DNA of 64,000 nt from Polyangiaceae bacterium (GTDB lineage: Bacteria > Myxococcota_A > Polyangia > Polyangiales > Polyangiaceae): positions 1,364,001-1,428,000 of the forward strand of contig JABTUA010000002.1 in assembly GCA_015075635.1 (NCBI GenBank), given 5' to 3'. The stretch's first letter is position 1; each line of letters opens with the position of its first letter. Shown here piece by piece: positions 15,961-24,776 of this stretch. The position numbers and the translations under genes are program-made. The notes under the pieces are model-generated. The model was not told the DNA's origin. It did no database searches and was given only the letters and a program-made list of their open reading frames with translations.

Positions 15961-17372
15961 CGCGCGGCTCTCCGGCGAGTGAGCAGGCCGAGCGCCAGGC
16001 AGAGGCCAAGCGCGCCGAAGCCGAGGCCGCGCGGCGCGGGGCTCGTGCTGCACCCGCTGGCCTCGTCGCTCTCCATGACCTTGGTCTGCTGGCCGCCGCC
16101 GGCCGTGCCGGAGCCGCCGCTGCCGCCCGAGCCAGCGCCGCCGCTCGAGCCGCCGGACGCTCCGGAACCGCTCGAGCCGCTCGAGCCGCCCGTACCCGTC
16201 CCGCCGGCACCGCCGGTACCGCTCGACGCATCGCAGACGTCGCCCGCGCCGTCGTCGTCCGCGTCCGCCTGATCCGCGTTCGCGTCTGCCGGGCAGTTGT
16301 CGGCGGTGTCGTTCACGCCGTCGTCGTCGTCATCGGCGTCGCAGGCGTCGCCTTCGCCGTCCTGGTCCAGATCGCTCTGGTTCGCGTTGGCTGCGCTCGG
16401 GCAGTTGTCCGAGGCATCGGCCACGCCGTCGCCGTCGTCGTCGGTGTCGCAGGCGTCGCCCTTGCCGTCCTTGTCCGAGTCGGTCTGGGCCTTGTTGGCC
16501 ACGAGCGGGCAGTTGTCCGTCGTGTCCGCCACGCCGTCCCCGTCGTCGTCGGTGTCGCAGGCGTCGCCCTTGCCGTCTTTGTCGGTGTCGGTCTGCGCCG
16601 CGTTCTTGGCGCTCGGGCAGTTGTCCTTGTCGTCGGTGACGCCGTCGCCGTCCGTGTCGGCGGGGGCCACGCACGAGCCAGCGGCGGTCAGGATCTTGAT
16701 GTCAGCGCCGTAATAGAATTGGAGGATCTGCTTGTAGTCGTAGCTCTTGTTGGCCTCGAGGCAGCGCGCGCCCCACTGGCTCATGCAGCCGCGGTTCTGG
16801 CCGTAGCCGGGCGGCCCGATGTAGCCGAGAGAGGTCTGCTTGACGCTGGTGCCGGTCAGCCCCTGGTTGTACGTGACGTACTTCTCCATCGCGTGGCTCG
16901 AGCTGCCCTTGCAGCTCGGCGCGGAGGTGTTGTTGTCGCCGCTCACGTAGAAGCCGTAGGTGAGCATTCCGCCGAAGGAGAGGTACATGCCGGCGGTCTC
17001 CTTCACCGCTTGCTTGTGCTTGGCGCTGGGCGTCGCACCGCAGCTGTAGACCTGGCAGCCTTGGCCGTCGCAGATGGATCCCTTGGTGGCCATCGCGTAG
17101 TAAGCGACGGAGCGGGCAGAGATGGCCTGCGCCTTCAGGGCTTCGAGGTTCGCGCCGCCGTTCTCGCACTGGATGACGTGGGGGAGGTAGTCCTCCTCCA
17201 TGTTCTTCGTGCCGGCGCCGGTCACCGGGATCGAGCAGTAGGCCTTGGCGAGGGGCGCGCTGACCGCCTGCTGCACCTCCAGGATGGGCTCCTCGTTGCC
17301 GACCGGCCCCGCCTGGCAAGCGACCGCGAAGAGAGCCACCAGCAAAGTCCCGAAGCGCACCCAGAGCGTCAT
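15957..17372 (-). CDS. SpoIID-domain protein with TSP3 repeats and MYXO-CTERM tail
   Basis: A 471-residue secreted protein. The ATG at 17372 opens a signal peptide ending in FAVAC; a longer frame to 17441 has no signal. Residues about 60-230 match the SpoIID/LytB domain ([43 protein letters not shown]), whose best-known member is a peptidoglycan lytic transglycosylase acting on denuded glycan. Four TSP3 calcium-binding repeats follow, then a Gly/Ser linker and the tail [11 protein letters not shown] plus a membrane helix and Arg-rich end (MYXO-CTERM). The M15-like gene is translationally coupled downstream, so glycan-strand and stem-peptide cleavage are probably delivered together. An operator-like array lies 72-109 bases upstream. 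Confidence 0.85.
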   Translation of the reverse strand: MTLWVRFGTLLVALFAVACQAGPVGNEEPILEVQQAVSAPLAKAYCSIPVTGAGTKNMEEDYLPHVIQCENGGANLEALKAQAISARSVAYYAMATKGSICDGQGCQVYSCGATPSAKHKQAVKETAGMYLSFGGMLTYGFYVSGDNNTSAPSCKGSSSHAMEKYVTYNQGLTGTSVKQTSLGYIGPPGYGQNRGCMSQWGARCLEANKSYDYKQILQFYYGADIKILTAAGSCVAPADTDGDGVTDDKDNCPSAKNAAQTDTDKDGKGDACDTDDDGDGVADTTDNCPLVANKAQTDSDKDGKGDACDTDDDGDGVADASDNCPSAANANQSDLDQDGEGDACDADDDDDGVNDTADNCPADANADQADADDDGAGDVCDASSGTGGAGGTGTGGSSGSSGSGASGGSSGGAGSGGSGGSGTAGGGQQTKVMESDEASGCSTSPAPRGLGFGALGLCLALGLLTRRRAAR

Positions 17373-17400
17373 GCACCGGTGTAGGTGCAAGGCCGAGACC

Positions 17401-17420
17401 AGATCCCGTCCGAGGGATCT
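17401..17420. promoter_or_regulatory. Inverted repeat in the leader of the SpoIID-like gene
   Basis: AGATCCC and GGGATCT (7 bases each, 6-base loop) lie 28 bases before the ATG at 17372. They could form a leader hairpin or bind a regulator close to the promoter. No counterpart was seen before the sister operon at 42054. Confidence 0.35.
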
Positions 17421-17444
17421 CGTGGGGTTAGAAGGCCACAAAAC

Positions 17445-17481
17445 GCCAACCGCCGCCCCGATCCGCCAACTCGGAGTTGGC
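17445..17481. promoter_or_regulatory. Three-half-site operator of the SpoIID/M15 operon
   Basis: GCCAAC at 17445-17450 is followed exactly 20 bases further by the perfect palindrome GCCAACTCGGAGTTGGC (17465-17481). The same arrangement, with the same spacings, is found at 42129-42165. The distances from this array to the first ATG of each cell-wall enzyme operon are 72 and 74 bases to the single half-site and 92 and 94 to the palindrome. I infer a binding site for a shared regulator. The regulator is not identified. Confidence 0.65.
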
Positions 17482-17498
17482 AGCCGGGCGGCGATCGG

Positions 17499-17515
17499 TC
17501 CGGACGGCGTCCGGA
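17499..17515. other. 17-base perfect palindrome between the NmrA-like and SpoIID-like genes
   Basis: TCCGGACG-G-CGTCCGGA lies 7 bases beyond the stop of the NmrA-like gene (minus strand). It may be part of a transcription end or a second operator; it has no T-run. The surrounding 150 bases (17373-17522) otherwise contain only the operator array. Confidence 0.35.
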
Positions 17516-17522
17516 TTCGGGG

Positions 17523-18464
17523 TCACTCGGTCGGGATGCGCGAGGCGTTCTGCTCGAGCCAGGCCGCGAAGGTCTGGAGCTCCGGGTTCAGCGCGCGCGA
17601 GGCGGCAAGGTCCCGCGCCCCGCAGAACTCCTTCTCGAAGTCCGCCTTGTACTGGAACATGTTCCCGAGGTCGTCGGCGCCGGGGAACGGGAACGTGCGG
17701 TAGACCTCCGGCGGCACGTCGCGGTGCACGACCTCCTTGCCCAGGGCCTTGCCCAGGGCAGCGGCCATCTGCGCTCCGGTCAAGTGATCGCCGGCGATGC
17801 CGACGTATTTGCCGATGAGCTCACTGCCCTTGTTGAACACCCCGTAGGCGCACTTGCCGATGTCCTCGGCGGCGATGCCGGGCAGCTTCTTGCCACCCAT
17901 CGGCAGGACGAATCCGTACTTGCCGTCGTCGCCCTTCTTCGGAGCCATGCCGAAGTAGATCAGGTTGTCCCAGTAGAACGAGGTGAGCAGAAACGTGGTC
18001 GGCACGCCGGCGTCGCGGAAGTACTGGTCGGCCTCGCCCTTCGCGTCGAAGTGCGGGACCTTGTACTTCTCCTTCAGCGTCGGCATGCGCGAGTCCGAGA
18101 GCGGCACCAGCTTGCGCGTGTCCTCGAGGGTGGACCAGATCACGTGCGAGACCTTGGCGCGGCTGGCCGCCTGCGCCAGGTTCCTCGCCTGGGCCAGCTC
18201 CTTCTCGGGCGACATGTGCTCCCAGAAGCTGGTCACCGTGAACGCGCCGTGCGCGCCCGCGAACGCCTTTTCCAAGCTCGCCGCGTCGTCCAAGTCCGCC
18301 GCGACGACCTCGGCCCCGAGCTTCCGGAGCTCTTGGGCTTTGTCCCCGTCGGCCTTGCGGGTGATGGCACGGGCCGCAAAGTCCCCGCGCTTGACGATGG
18401 CGCGCACCAGGCTCCCGCCCTGCGCACCCGTAGCTCCGATGACCGCGATGATCTTCTTGCTCAT
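17523..18464 (-). CDS. NmrA-family NAD(P)-binding protein
   Basis: A 313-residue cytoplasmic Rossmann-fold protein of the atypical short-chain dehydrogenase group. The N-terminus carries the dinucleotide motif VIGATGAQGG (residues about 8-17) and a typical second strand (AITRKADG). The middle holds HVIWSTLEDTRK and the segment PTTFLLTSFYWDN, as in NmrA/HSCARG proteins. Those proteins bind NADP(H) and act as redox sensors or as quinone-type reductases. The usual catalytic Tyr-Lys pair is not obvious, favouring a sensor role. It is preceded by a free upstream region (18465-18572) and is not obviously part of an operon with the symporter gene, which ends 108 bases upstream. Confidence 0.88.
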   Translation of the reverse strand: MSKKIIAVIGATGAQGGSLVRAIVKRGDFAARAITRKADGDKAQELRKLGAEVVAADLDDAASLEKAFAGAHGAFTVTSFWEHMSPEKELAQARNLAQAASRAKVSHVIWSTLEDTRKLVPLSDSRMPTLKEKYKVPHFDAKGEADQYFRDAGVPTTFLLTSFYWDNLIYFGMAPKKGDDGKYGFVLPMGGKKLPGIAAEDIGKCAYGVFNKGSELIGKYVGIAGDHLTGAQMAAALGKALGKEVVHRDVPPEVYRTFPFPGADDLGNMFQYKADFEKEFCGARDLAASRALNPELQTFAAWLEQNASRIPTE

Positions 18465-18572
18465 TCGGCTTTCCCCTGTCTGCCCTCGTCCGTCGAGGGA
18501 CCGGCTGCGTAGGGCCCGGCCCCGGGGCGTGCCAGGTCCAAGCGTCCGGCGAGGCTTGCCGGACGTTCGAGC

Positions 18573-19937
18573 TCAGCGCTTTCGCCCGACCCAGGCGCCG
18601 CACAGGTAGACCCCGCCCGAGACCGCGAGCGAGAGCAGGAACGGCGCCTGAACGTGGAAGACGTGCTCGCCGGTGACGTAGCTCAGGGCGCCGCTGACCA
18701 AGCCCAACGCCGCCGTGCGCGGCCCGCCGAGCTGGGTGTGGAGCCCGAACACCAGCACGACGAAGAACCCGGCGCCGCCGAAGGCCGACGCCTCCTCGAC
18801 CAGGCCGGCGACGCTCTGTCCGCCCAGCGCGAGCGCCCACGTGCAGACTCCCATGACTACCAGCGAGACGCGCGCGAAGGCGAGCTTCGCGGCCTCGCTG
18901 CTCTTCCCCGAGAGCGGTACCGCAATGTTGTGGGCGACCAGGGATGCCGCGACGAGCAGGGTGCTGTCCACCGTGGACAAGATGGCGGACACGACCGCGC
19001 CGATGAAGACCACGTAGAGCACGGTCGCGAGGTGCTTCTGCGCGACGACCGGCAAGAGGTGCTCCGGGTCGGCCAGGCCCGGCGCCAGCTGCGGACCGAG
19101 CAGGCCGATGAAGATCGGGATCGAGCCCACTGACAGGTAGATTCCCGCGGCTGCGAGAGTAGAGCGCCGCGCGACCTGCGGAGAGCGGCAGGCGATGATG
19201 CGGCTGACGACCTCCTGCGCGAACACCGACCCGAGCACCGGCGTGACCCAGGATTCCGCGATCTTCCACCCGCTCAGCTCACTGGGAAACGGCGACAGGC
19301 GACCCGGCTCGATGGCGGCGAGCGCCGGACCGACCCCGCCCAGGTGCGAGACGACGACGCCTCCCAAGATCACGAGGCCGATGATCAGGACGACCCCCTG
19401 CACGAAGTCCGTCGCGGCGTCGGCGAGCAGACCGCCGAAGCCGGTGTACACGACGGCGACCACGGCAGCGATGGTGATCGCCGTGACGGAGGTGATGCCG
19501 GACGCGACGCTCAACACCTGACCGAAGGCCCGGATCTGCGCGGCGCCCCAGAGTAGGCTCGACGGCACCATGAGGAGCACGGCCAGCTTCTCCACGCGCG
19601 GCGAGAAGCGCTCGCGGAACAGGTCGCCGAGAGTGGTCATCTTCCGCGCCCAGAGCAGACGCGCGAAGAAGACGCCCATCACCAGCAGGCACAGCGAGTA
19701 GCCGAACGGGTCCGCCGGGCTCGAGAACACCCCGCCCGCGTGCACCGAGCCAGCCGCGCCGACGCAAGTCTCCGCGCCGAACCAGGTGGCGAAGATGCTG
19801 AAGATGGCGATGGGGTAGCCGAGCCGACGGCCGGCGACGAAGAAGTCCTCTTCGCTCGCCACGCGCCGGGACGCGAAGAAGCCTACAGCCAGGTTCAGCG
19901 CGACGTAGCCCGCGATGCCCCAGACCACCGGGCTCAT
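18573..19937 (-). CDS. Sodium:solute symporter (SSS family)
   Basis: A 454-residue inner-membrane protein with about 12-13 hydrophobic helices and the SSS-family layout. The first helix (VVWGIAGYVALNLAVGFFAS) leads to the conserved ASRRVASEEDFFVAGRRLG segment, then helices with FATWFGAETCVGAAGS and the sodium-site region ILSTVDSTLLVAASLVAHN. It should import a small organic solute with Na+. The substrate (sugar, amino acid, carboxylate) cannot be told from the sequence. Length is a little shorter than the usual 480-550 residues. It starts 10 bases downstream of the lipoprotein gene ending at 19948, so the two are probably co-transcribed. Confidence 0.9.
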   Translation of the reverse strand: MSPVVWGIAGYVALNLAVGFFASRRVASEEDFFVAGRRLGYPIAIFSIFATWFGAETCVGAAGSVHAGGVFSSPADPFGYSLCLLVMGVFFARLLWARKMTTLGDLFRERFSPRVEKLAVLLMVPSSLLWGAAQIRAFGQVLSVASGITSVTAITIAAVVAVVYTGFGGLLADAATDFVQGVVLIIGLVILGGVVVSHLGGVGPALAAIEPGRLSPFPSELSGWKIAESWVTPVLGSVFAQEVVSRIIACRSPQVARRSTLAAAGIYLSVGSIPIFIGLLGPQLAPGLADPEHLLPVVAQKHLATVLYVVFIGAVVSAILSTVDSTLLVAASLVAHNIAVPLSGKSSEAAKLAFARVSLVVMGVCTWALALGGQSVAGLVEEASAFGGAGFFVVLVFGLHTQLGGPRTAALGLVSGALSYVTGEHVFHVQAPFLLSLAVSGGVYLCGAWVGRKR

Positions 19938-19947
19938 GGCCGCGAGA

Positions 19948-20793
19948 TCAGTTGCAGAGGAACGCCAGCGCGAGGCCGGCGAGCCCCGGGTTGTACTTGC
20001 ACACGCCTTCGGAGCAGCGCTCGCTCAGGCACTCGTCGCTGTCCATGCAGGCTTCGCCGTCGGCGCGCCGGGGCTCGCAGGTCTTGGTGGAGTCCACGCA
20101 GTGGGTCTCTGCGCTGCACTCGTCCCAGTCCCCGGTGCAGGTCGCGCCCGCCGGCAGGCGCGCGGCGCACGTTCCGGAGGGGCAATACGCGCCGTCCACG
20201 CAAGCGTGCGCGGAGGAGCAGGCTTGTCCCAGCGCCGAGCGCTGCTTGCAGGTACCGGCGTCGCAGTGCAGCCCCGCCTGATAGTCGCAGAGCGTGATCT
20301 GGTTCTGCTGCGGATCACCCGACCAAGAGGACGAGCTGCCGTTGCGCTCGCCGATACACGCCGCGCCCTCCGCCACCAGCACGAACGCCGCGCAGGTGCC
20401 CTTGTCGGTGTCGAAGTCGTGGTCGCACGTGGAGTCGCCGGCGCAGTCCGAGCCGTTGTCGCAGGTCTCGCCCGGCTTCTTGCCACCGGAGCCGTCCGGG
20501 AACGCCTTCTGACAAGACTCCGGCTCGTCGTGGGAGAAGTCGCAGAAGGTCGGGTCATTCGCCAGCGCCTCGTACTCCGTCAGGCACTGCTCGGCGAGCG
20601 ACTTGCTGGTCGGCCGCGCGCTGCCGTAGAGCATTCGGCAGGTGCTCTGGTCGCCGGGCAAACCGGCCTTGTCGCAGCAGGGCTTGAACAGCGCGCAGAA
20701 GCGCGGGCCAAAGTCGGAGGCGTCATCGTCGTCCGAACAGCCCACCGCCAGCGCGGCCAGGAAGAGCAGGAGCGAGCCGATGCGATTGCGCAT
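19948..20793 (-). CDS. Cys-rich lipoprotein with EGF/Dickkopf-like spacing
   Basis: A 281-residue lipoprotein. The ATG at 20793 gives a strong signal peptide ending in LAVGC; the longer frame upstream is rejected because it lacks a signal. After an acidic stretch (CSDDDDASD) come 28 or more Cys in repeating motifs such as GETCDNGSDCAGDSTC, GQACSSAHACVDGAYC and GEACMDSDECLSERC. Such segments are typical of myxobacterial secreted proteins and resemble Dickkopf-like Cys repeats. Function is unknown. It ends 10 bases before the symporter gene, suggesting one transcript, though no functional link is evident. A GC-rich inverted repeat (CCCCTG ... CAGGGG) lies in the 151-base divergent region before it. 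Confidence 0.8.
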   Translation of the reverse strand: MRNRIGSLLLFLAALAVGCSDDDDASDFGPRFCALFKPCCDKAGLPGDQSTCRMLYGSARPTSKSLAEQCLTEYEALANDPTFCDFSHDEPESCQKAFPDGSGGKKPGETCDNGSDCAGDSTCDHDFDTDKGTCAAFVLVAEGAACIGERNGSSSSWSGDPQQNQITLCDYQAGLHCDAGTCKQRSALGQACSSAHACVDGAYCPSGTCAARLPAGATCTGDWDECSAETHCVDSTKTCEPRRADGEACMDSDECLSERCSEGVCKYNPGLAGLALAFLCN

Positions 20794-20944
20794 GTCGTTG
20801 CTTCGGATCCTGGCAGCGCCTAAGCCAGAGGACAACCGAGGCGTTTCGGAGACACCCCCTGACGCCGATGCCAGGGGCCTGGCCGGAGAAGCAACCGCCA
20901 AGACCACGACATTCGAGCGGCACGTCGTTTGCTGACACTCCGGC

Positions 20945-22267
20945 ATGGGCATCGCGAAGCGTATCGAGGTGGGCGCGGCCGCGGCGGCCGTGGTGGCGGC
21001 GCTCCTGGCCTGCAAGGGCGGGGCGAATCAGAACCAGAAGGGGGTCGGCGATCAGCCCGGCGGCGTGGCGCTGGGGCTCGGGGACATCGCCGTCGCACCC
21101 GTCGGCGACTACGTGCTCTTCAAGCGCGGCGACGAGCTGGCCACCGGCAACCTGACCACCGGCGCCATCGACACTTTGCCGGTGCAGAAGCCCTCGCGCC
21201 TCGCCTTCTCCAAGCAGCGCCCCTTCGTCTACGTGGGCACCGAAGCCACGAGCGAAATCCTGGCCGTGGACATGGAGGCGCGGAAGGTCGGCTGGCGCCA
21301 GGGCGTCCCGAGCGCCTACACGTCCGTCTTGCGCTTGATGTCGTCCAAGGACGACCGCTTCGTGGTCTCCGCCCAGGGGCAGGAGGTGCAGGTGTTCGAC
21401 GCGACGAGCGGCGCACCGAAGGGCAGCTTCGCCTTCGAAGGTGCGCTGATCGACGTGCAGGTGTTCCCGGACTCCAAACGCGCACTCGCCGTCGAGTTGC
21501 ACGAGTGGAGCGGCGATGCACCCAGCACGCGGGTCACCGTGCTGGATCTGGAGACCAGCGCGCGGCGCACGCTGACGGTGCCCAACTGCGCGGACCGCGT
21601 GGCCATCAGCGCCGATTCGAAGCGGGCCCTCTTGGCGCCGACCACCTGCCAGAAGGATCCGGTGAGCGTCATCGACCTGAGCGAAGGGGCCGAGAAGTTC
21701 GAGCGCAATCTGCCCGGCTTCGGACCCGTGGCCCTCTCCCCCGACGGCACGACGGCGGTGGCCTTCCTCGATCGGGACAGCATCGACCTCACGCTGTTCG
21801 ACGATCCGAAGCTCGCGCCCACGAACGCGGCGGAGCGCTACCACCTGATGCTGATCGACACCGGCAACCTGAGCTACGAGTTCGTCGCGGCCGGCGACGA
21901 GCTGCCGCGCTTCGCGATCACGCCGGACGGCAACGTGCTCCTGGTGGACACGGCCTGGACCGACGACGCTGCCCGCCTGCTCGACGTGCCGAGCCGAACT
22001 TTCAAGCCCATCGCGGGTCCCAAGGTCCGGCTCGACAACTTCGTGCTGACCAAGGACTCGTCCCACGCGTTCGTGCTCCAGGGCAGCGTCTACGATCTGG
22101 ACATCGGGTCGGCGATCTCGTCCATGGTCGGGACGAGCTTCACGCCCAAGAACATCAACATCTCGGCGGACGACAAGGCGCTGTTCCTGCGGGTGGACGA
22201 CGACGAGATCTGCATGTTCGATCTGGCGACGAGGAGCTGCGCCCGGAGCTTCGTCGCGGTACAGTGA
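20945..22267 (+). CDS. Beta-propeller lipoprotein
   Basis: A 440-residue predicted lipoprotein (signal ending VAALLAC). The whole mature protein is made of repeats of 40-50 residues with the YVTN/WD40-like rhythm of propeller proteins: GDYVLFKRGDELATGNL, RFVVSAQGQEVQVFDATSG, RVAISADSKRALL, GPVALSPDGTTAVAFLD, PRFAITPDGNVLLVD, KNINISADDKALFLR. A seven-bladed propeller is plausible. These proteins mostly serve as binding scaffolds and no catalytic residues stand out. It is divergent from the Cys-rich lipoprotein and followed 35 bases later by the FHA-GAF gene, with which it could be co-transcribed. Confidence 0.8.
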   Translation: MGIAKRIEVGAAAAAVVAALLACKGGANQNQKGVGDQPGGVALGLGDIAVAPVGDYVLFKRGDELATGNLTTGAIDTLPVQKPSRLAFSKQRPFVYVGTEATSEILAVDMEARKVGWRQGVPSAYTSVLRLMSSKDDRFVVSAQGQEVQVFDATSGAPKGSFAFEGALIDVQVFPDSKRALAVELHEWSGDAPSTRVTVLDLETSARRTLTVPNCADRVAISADSKRALLAPTTCQKDPVSVIDLSEGAEKFERNLPGFGPVALSPDGTTAVAFLDRDSIDLTLFDDPKLAPTNAAERYHLMLIDTGNLSYEFVAAGDELPRFAITPDGNVLLVDTAWTDDAARLLDVPSRTFKPIAGPKVRLDNFVLTKDSSHAFVLQGSVYDLDIGSAISSMVGTSFTPKNINISADDKALFLRVDDDEICMFDLATRSCARSFVAVQ

Positions 22268-22302
22268 CCCGCTCGGGGTACTCGGGCTAACATGCCCGAT
22301 CC

Positions 22303-23112
22303 ATGGCCATGCTCGTGTACTCGGCGCCCGGGGAGCAGGACCGGCAGTTCGAGCTCGGCGCGCGTACGGTGATTGGGCGACACCCCGGCTGCCAGGTCCA
22401 GATTCTGGACGGGCTCGTGTCCAAGGAGCACTGCGAGATCGTGGCCCGCGATCGCAGCCACTGGATCCGCGACCTGGGCACCACCAACGGCACCTGGGTC
22501 AACGGCGTGCGCCTGCTGACCGAGCGGAGGCTCGAGCACCTGGACGAGATCAGCGCCGCCCGCGCGCGCTTGCTGTTCCTCGATCCGGGCGCGGCGCTGC
22601 GCCGCTCGCCGACCGGCGATCCCTACCGGAAGGCCGCCAGAGCCCCCTCGGAGCAGCCGCCGCCGCGACCAGACGTGGGCGACCTGCCGAGCCTGCGGCG
22701 CTTCTACGCCTTGGTCCGCATGTTGTGCGCGGAGTCGAATTTGAAGCAGCTCGCCTCCGACGCGAGCCACGGGCTGCTCACGCTGTGCGACGTGGACTGG
22801 GCGGTGCTCTGCGTGCGCGACGCCTCTGGAGCCTTCACCGAGCTGGCGCGCGCTGGCCGCGAGAAGCCGCCGGACGTGTCGGCGCCGTATCCCGCTCTGT
22901 TCGACGTGGCCGCGAACGCTCGCGCACCGACCTTCCAACTCGCGCACGACCGCGTGCTGCAGCTGGTCGTGCCGCTGGTGCACGCGGACACGGTGAAGGG
23001 CGTCTTCTGGGTCGGCATGGCGAGCACCACCGAAATCTCACCCGTGCTCGAGGTGCTGAGCAGCTACGGCGCGTTCGTCGCGGTGGCGCTCCGGGCGCTG
23101 GACGGCGGCTGA
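22303..23112 (+). CDS. FHA-GAF signalling protein
   Basis: A 269-residue soluble protein. The FHA domain (residues about 15-100) has all core motifs: TVIGRHPGCQVQI, SKEHCEI and GTTNGTWVNG. It should bind phosphothreonine peptides from a Ser/Thr kinase. A short linker leads to a GAF domain (about 120-265: LCDVDWAVLCVRDASG, LQLVVPLVHADTVKGVFWVG), which usually senses small molecules or mediates dimerisation. There is no output domain such as an HTH or cyclase. It probably works as an adaptor joining kinase output to another protein. The kinase gene at 24777 is the nearest on this strand; direct partnership is only an inference. Confidence 0.88.
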   Translation: MAMLVYSAPGEQDRQFELGARTVIGRHPGCQVQILDGLVSKEHCEIVARDRSHWIRDLGTTNGTWVNGVRLLTERRLEHLDEISAARARLLFLDPGAALRRSPTGDPYRKAARAPSEQPPPRPDVGDLPSLRRFYALVRMLCAESNLKQLASDASHGLLTLCDVDWAVLCVRDASGAFTELARAGREKPPDVSAPYPALFDVAANARAPTFQLAHDRVLQLVVPLVHADTVKGVFWVGMASTTEISPVLEVLSSYGAFVAVALRALDGG

Positions 23113-23188
23113 CCGTCACGTGGCTCTTGATCGAGGCGTTCCGGAGCTCCGTGTCGGCGCGGGCGCGGAGCCCGATCCCGGTCTGAGC

Positions 23189-23860
23189 TCAGCGCGCCTT
23201 GCAGCGGCCGTCCACCTCTGCACAGACGGGCGCCGGCGGAAACAGCGGCGGAACGGCGTGCGGCGGGCACTTCACGCCGGGGGGAGACGAGCGGAACACC
23301 TCGGCCACACCGCCGTCCGTCACTGCGACGCGCTCGCGCCCCACGATCTCGCCGCGGGACGCGCGCTCCGACTCCTCGACGAACCAGCCGTCCTGGTCGT
23401 TACCGAGCGCGCGCGCGCAGCCCGCCCAGCCGTCGCACACCACCGCGGGCAGGCAGCGCCGCTCCACGACGACGAAGGCGGGACCTCCGTCGGGGCCGCT
23501 CGCCGTGGCCACGCAGCGACCTTCCTGGCAGCGCGCGAAGGTCGGACCCATCGGGCAGGCGAGCGGGCTGCAATTCGAGGGCGGGTGCGCCGCGCAGTAG
23601 CGCTGGAGCTCGGCGTGCCAGCGCCGTGTGCCGGCAGTCGTCGCGCAGGCACCACAGCAGGCGTGCTCGCCGGATACCTCGATCCTGGCCACCGCGCACT
23701 CGTCGTCACGGGAGCACGCTCGCTCCGGGGCGGGCGGACCCGTCGGCGGCGCGCTGGCGCTCGGGGTCGATGCGGCGGCGCTCGGGGCAGGTGCGCTGGT
23801 GGTGCTCGGCGTCCGGCACGACGCGAGGCCCAGGCACACCAAGAGCGCAGGAGATCTCAC
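23189..23860 (-). CDS. Hypothetical Cys-containing lipoprotein
   Basis: A protein of about 223 residues. The GTG at 23860 is chosen because it begins the signal RSPALLVCLGLASC (lipobox LASC); the earlier frame is very Arg-rich and lies over the divergent gene, so it is a shadow. A Pro/Ser/Ala linker precedes a domain with about 16 Cys: ACSRDDECAVARI, HACCGACATT, CPMGPTFARCQEGRC, VVCDGWAGC. No family is recognised. It is divergently transcribed from the lipoprotein gene at 23920, with 59 bases between the starts. Exported location is well supported; function is not. Confidence 0.6.
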   Translation of the reverse strand: MRSPALLVCLGLASCRTPSTTSAPAPSAAASTPSASAPPTGPPAPERACSRDDECAVARIEVSGEHACCGACATTAGTRRWHAELQRYCAAHPPSNCSPLACPMGPTFARCQEGRCVATASGPDGGPAFVVVERRCLPAVVCDGWAGCARALGNDQDGWFVEESERASRGEIVGRERVAVTDGGVAEVFRSSPPGVKCPPHAVPPLFPPAPVCAEVDGRCKAR

Positions 23861-23919
23861 CGGCCGAGCCTCGCGCAGAACCGGGGTCGTCGCAACGCGG
23901 AGCGCGCTATGCTCCGAGC

Positions 23920-24441
23920 ATGCGACTCTTCTTCGCGGCGCTGCTGCTCTCTGCCTGCGCCGACGACGGAGGCGAGGTCGCGTCGAACACCGGCGGCGCT
24001 TCCAGCGGCGGCGGCAGCGGCGGCACCGGCACCGGCGGCGCGGGGGGCTCGGGCAACGCAGGCGCGGGCGGCGGCGCGGGCGACCGCGGCGACGCCTGCA
24101 GCGCTGCATCACAGGCTGGCGTCCACGCCGCGAGTGCCCTCGGCAAGACCCTGGCTCAGGGCAGCCTGCGCACGCCGCACGCGCTCTGGGATCCCGGGAG
24201 CGAGCGCTACGTCGTGCTCTTCGGTGCGGTGGGCGCGAGCGGGTTCCGCACGCGAGTGCTCACCACGCGCTGGGAGTCCGACGCGTTCGCCACCAGCCCG
24301 GAGCTCGAGCTCGCGCGCCCCCCTGCCGCTCAGCGCGGCATGATCAACACCTCGCCGAACGAGGCAGGATTGCCTCCGGGCGGGGGCCCGAAGGACAGAC
24401 CTGCCTTCTTGGCGCCCTTCTTCGCCTCGAAGATGACGTAG
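23920..24441 (+). CDS. Lipoprotein gene, probably truncated at its 3' end
   Basis: A 173-residue frame with a lipoprotein signal (MRLFFAALLLSACADDG) and a Gly/Ser/Thr linker (about 25-58). The start of a domain follows (ALGKTLAQGSLRTPHALWDPGSERYVVLFG) that looks like the first blade of a beta-propeller or similar repeat protein. From about residue 140 the sequence changes character (GMINTSPNEAGLPPGGGPKD) and the frame runs into the mosaic of minus-strand gene fragments that starts near 24438. The original gene was therefore probably longer and lost its 3' end by rearrangement. It may be a pseudogene; the signal and linker are intact. Confidence 0.55.
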   Translation: MRLFFAALLLSACADDGGEVASNTGGASSGGGSGGTGTGGAGGSGNAGAGGGAGDRGDACSAASQAGVHAASALGKTLAQGSLRTPHALWDPGSERYVVLFGAVGASGFRTRVLTTRWESDAFATSPELELARPPAAQRGMINTSPNEAGLPPGGGPKDRPAFLAPFFASKMT

Positions 24442-24517
24442 GTAGCTCACGCTGAGCTGCTCCTCGGCCTCCCGCCCTACGCGCTCGCGGCGCCCGCGGA
24501 TAGCGCGCCCGATCAGC
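24438..24517 (-). other. Mosaic of two short fragments of neighbouring genes
   Basis: Bases 24438-24472 match 26497-26531 (inside the lipoprotein gene at 26369) at 34 of 35 positions. Bases 24479-24517 match 27982-28020 (inside the aldo/keto reductase gene) at 38 of 39. Read on the minus strand this gives LIGRAIRGRRERV joined through a few bases to EAEEQLSVSYL, in the same order as the two intact genes. It looks like a duplicated copy of that gene pair shrunk by a large internal deletion. The remaining bases 24518-24776 contain no gene I can recognise, only the leader of the kinase gene. Confidence 0.6.
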
Positions 24518-24776
24518 GTTCCCGTCCTTGTGCATGTGCGAAGGACCCGCCGGGAAGTACGAGGCTCCACGGTCGCGCTGCGGGAAGTGAGCCGCGACCG
24601 CGATGAGACGTTCATGCTCGTGAGGCAACGCATGCACGCGCTCTCGGCATGTCTTGAACCGTGTGTGCGACCATGCATACTGACGTCGCAGGGCCTGCTC
24701 GAATTGGCCGGCTCGAAGGGGCGCAGCGAATGGCAGACTCACAGAGGTCGGCGACGACCGGAAAGAACCCCGACCG

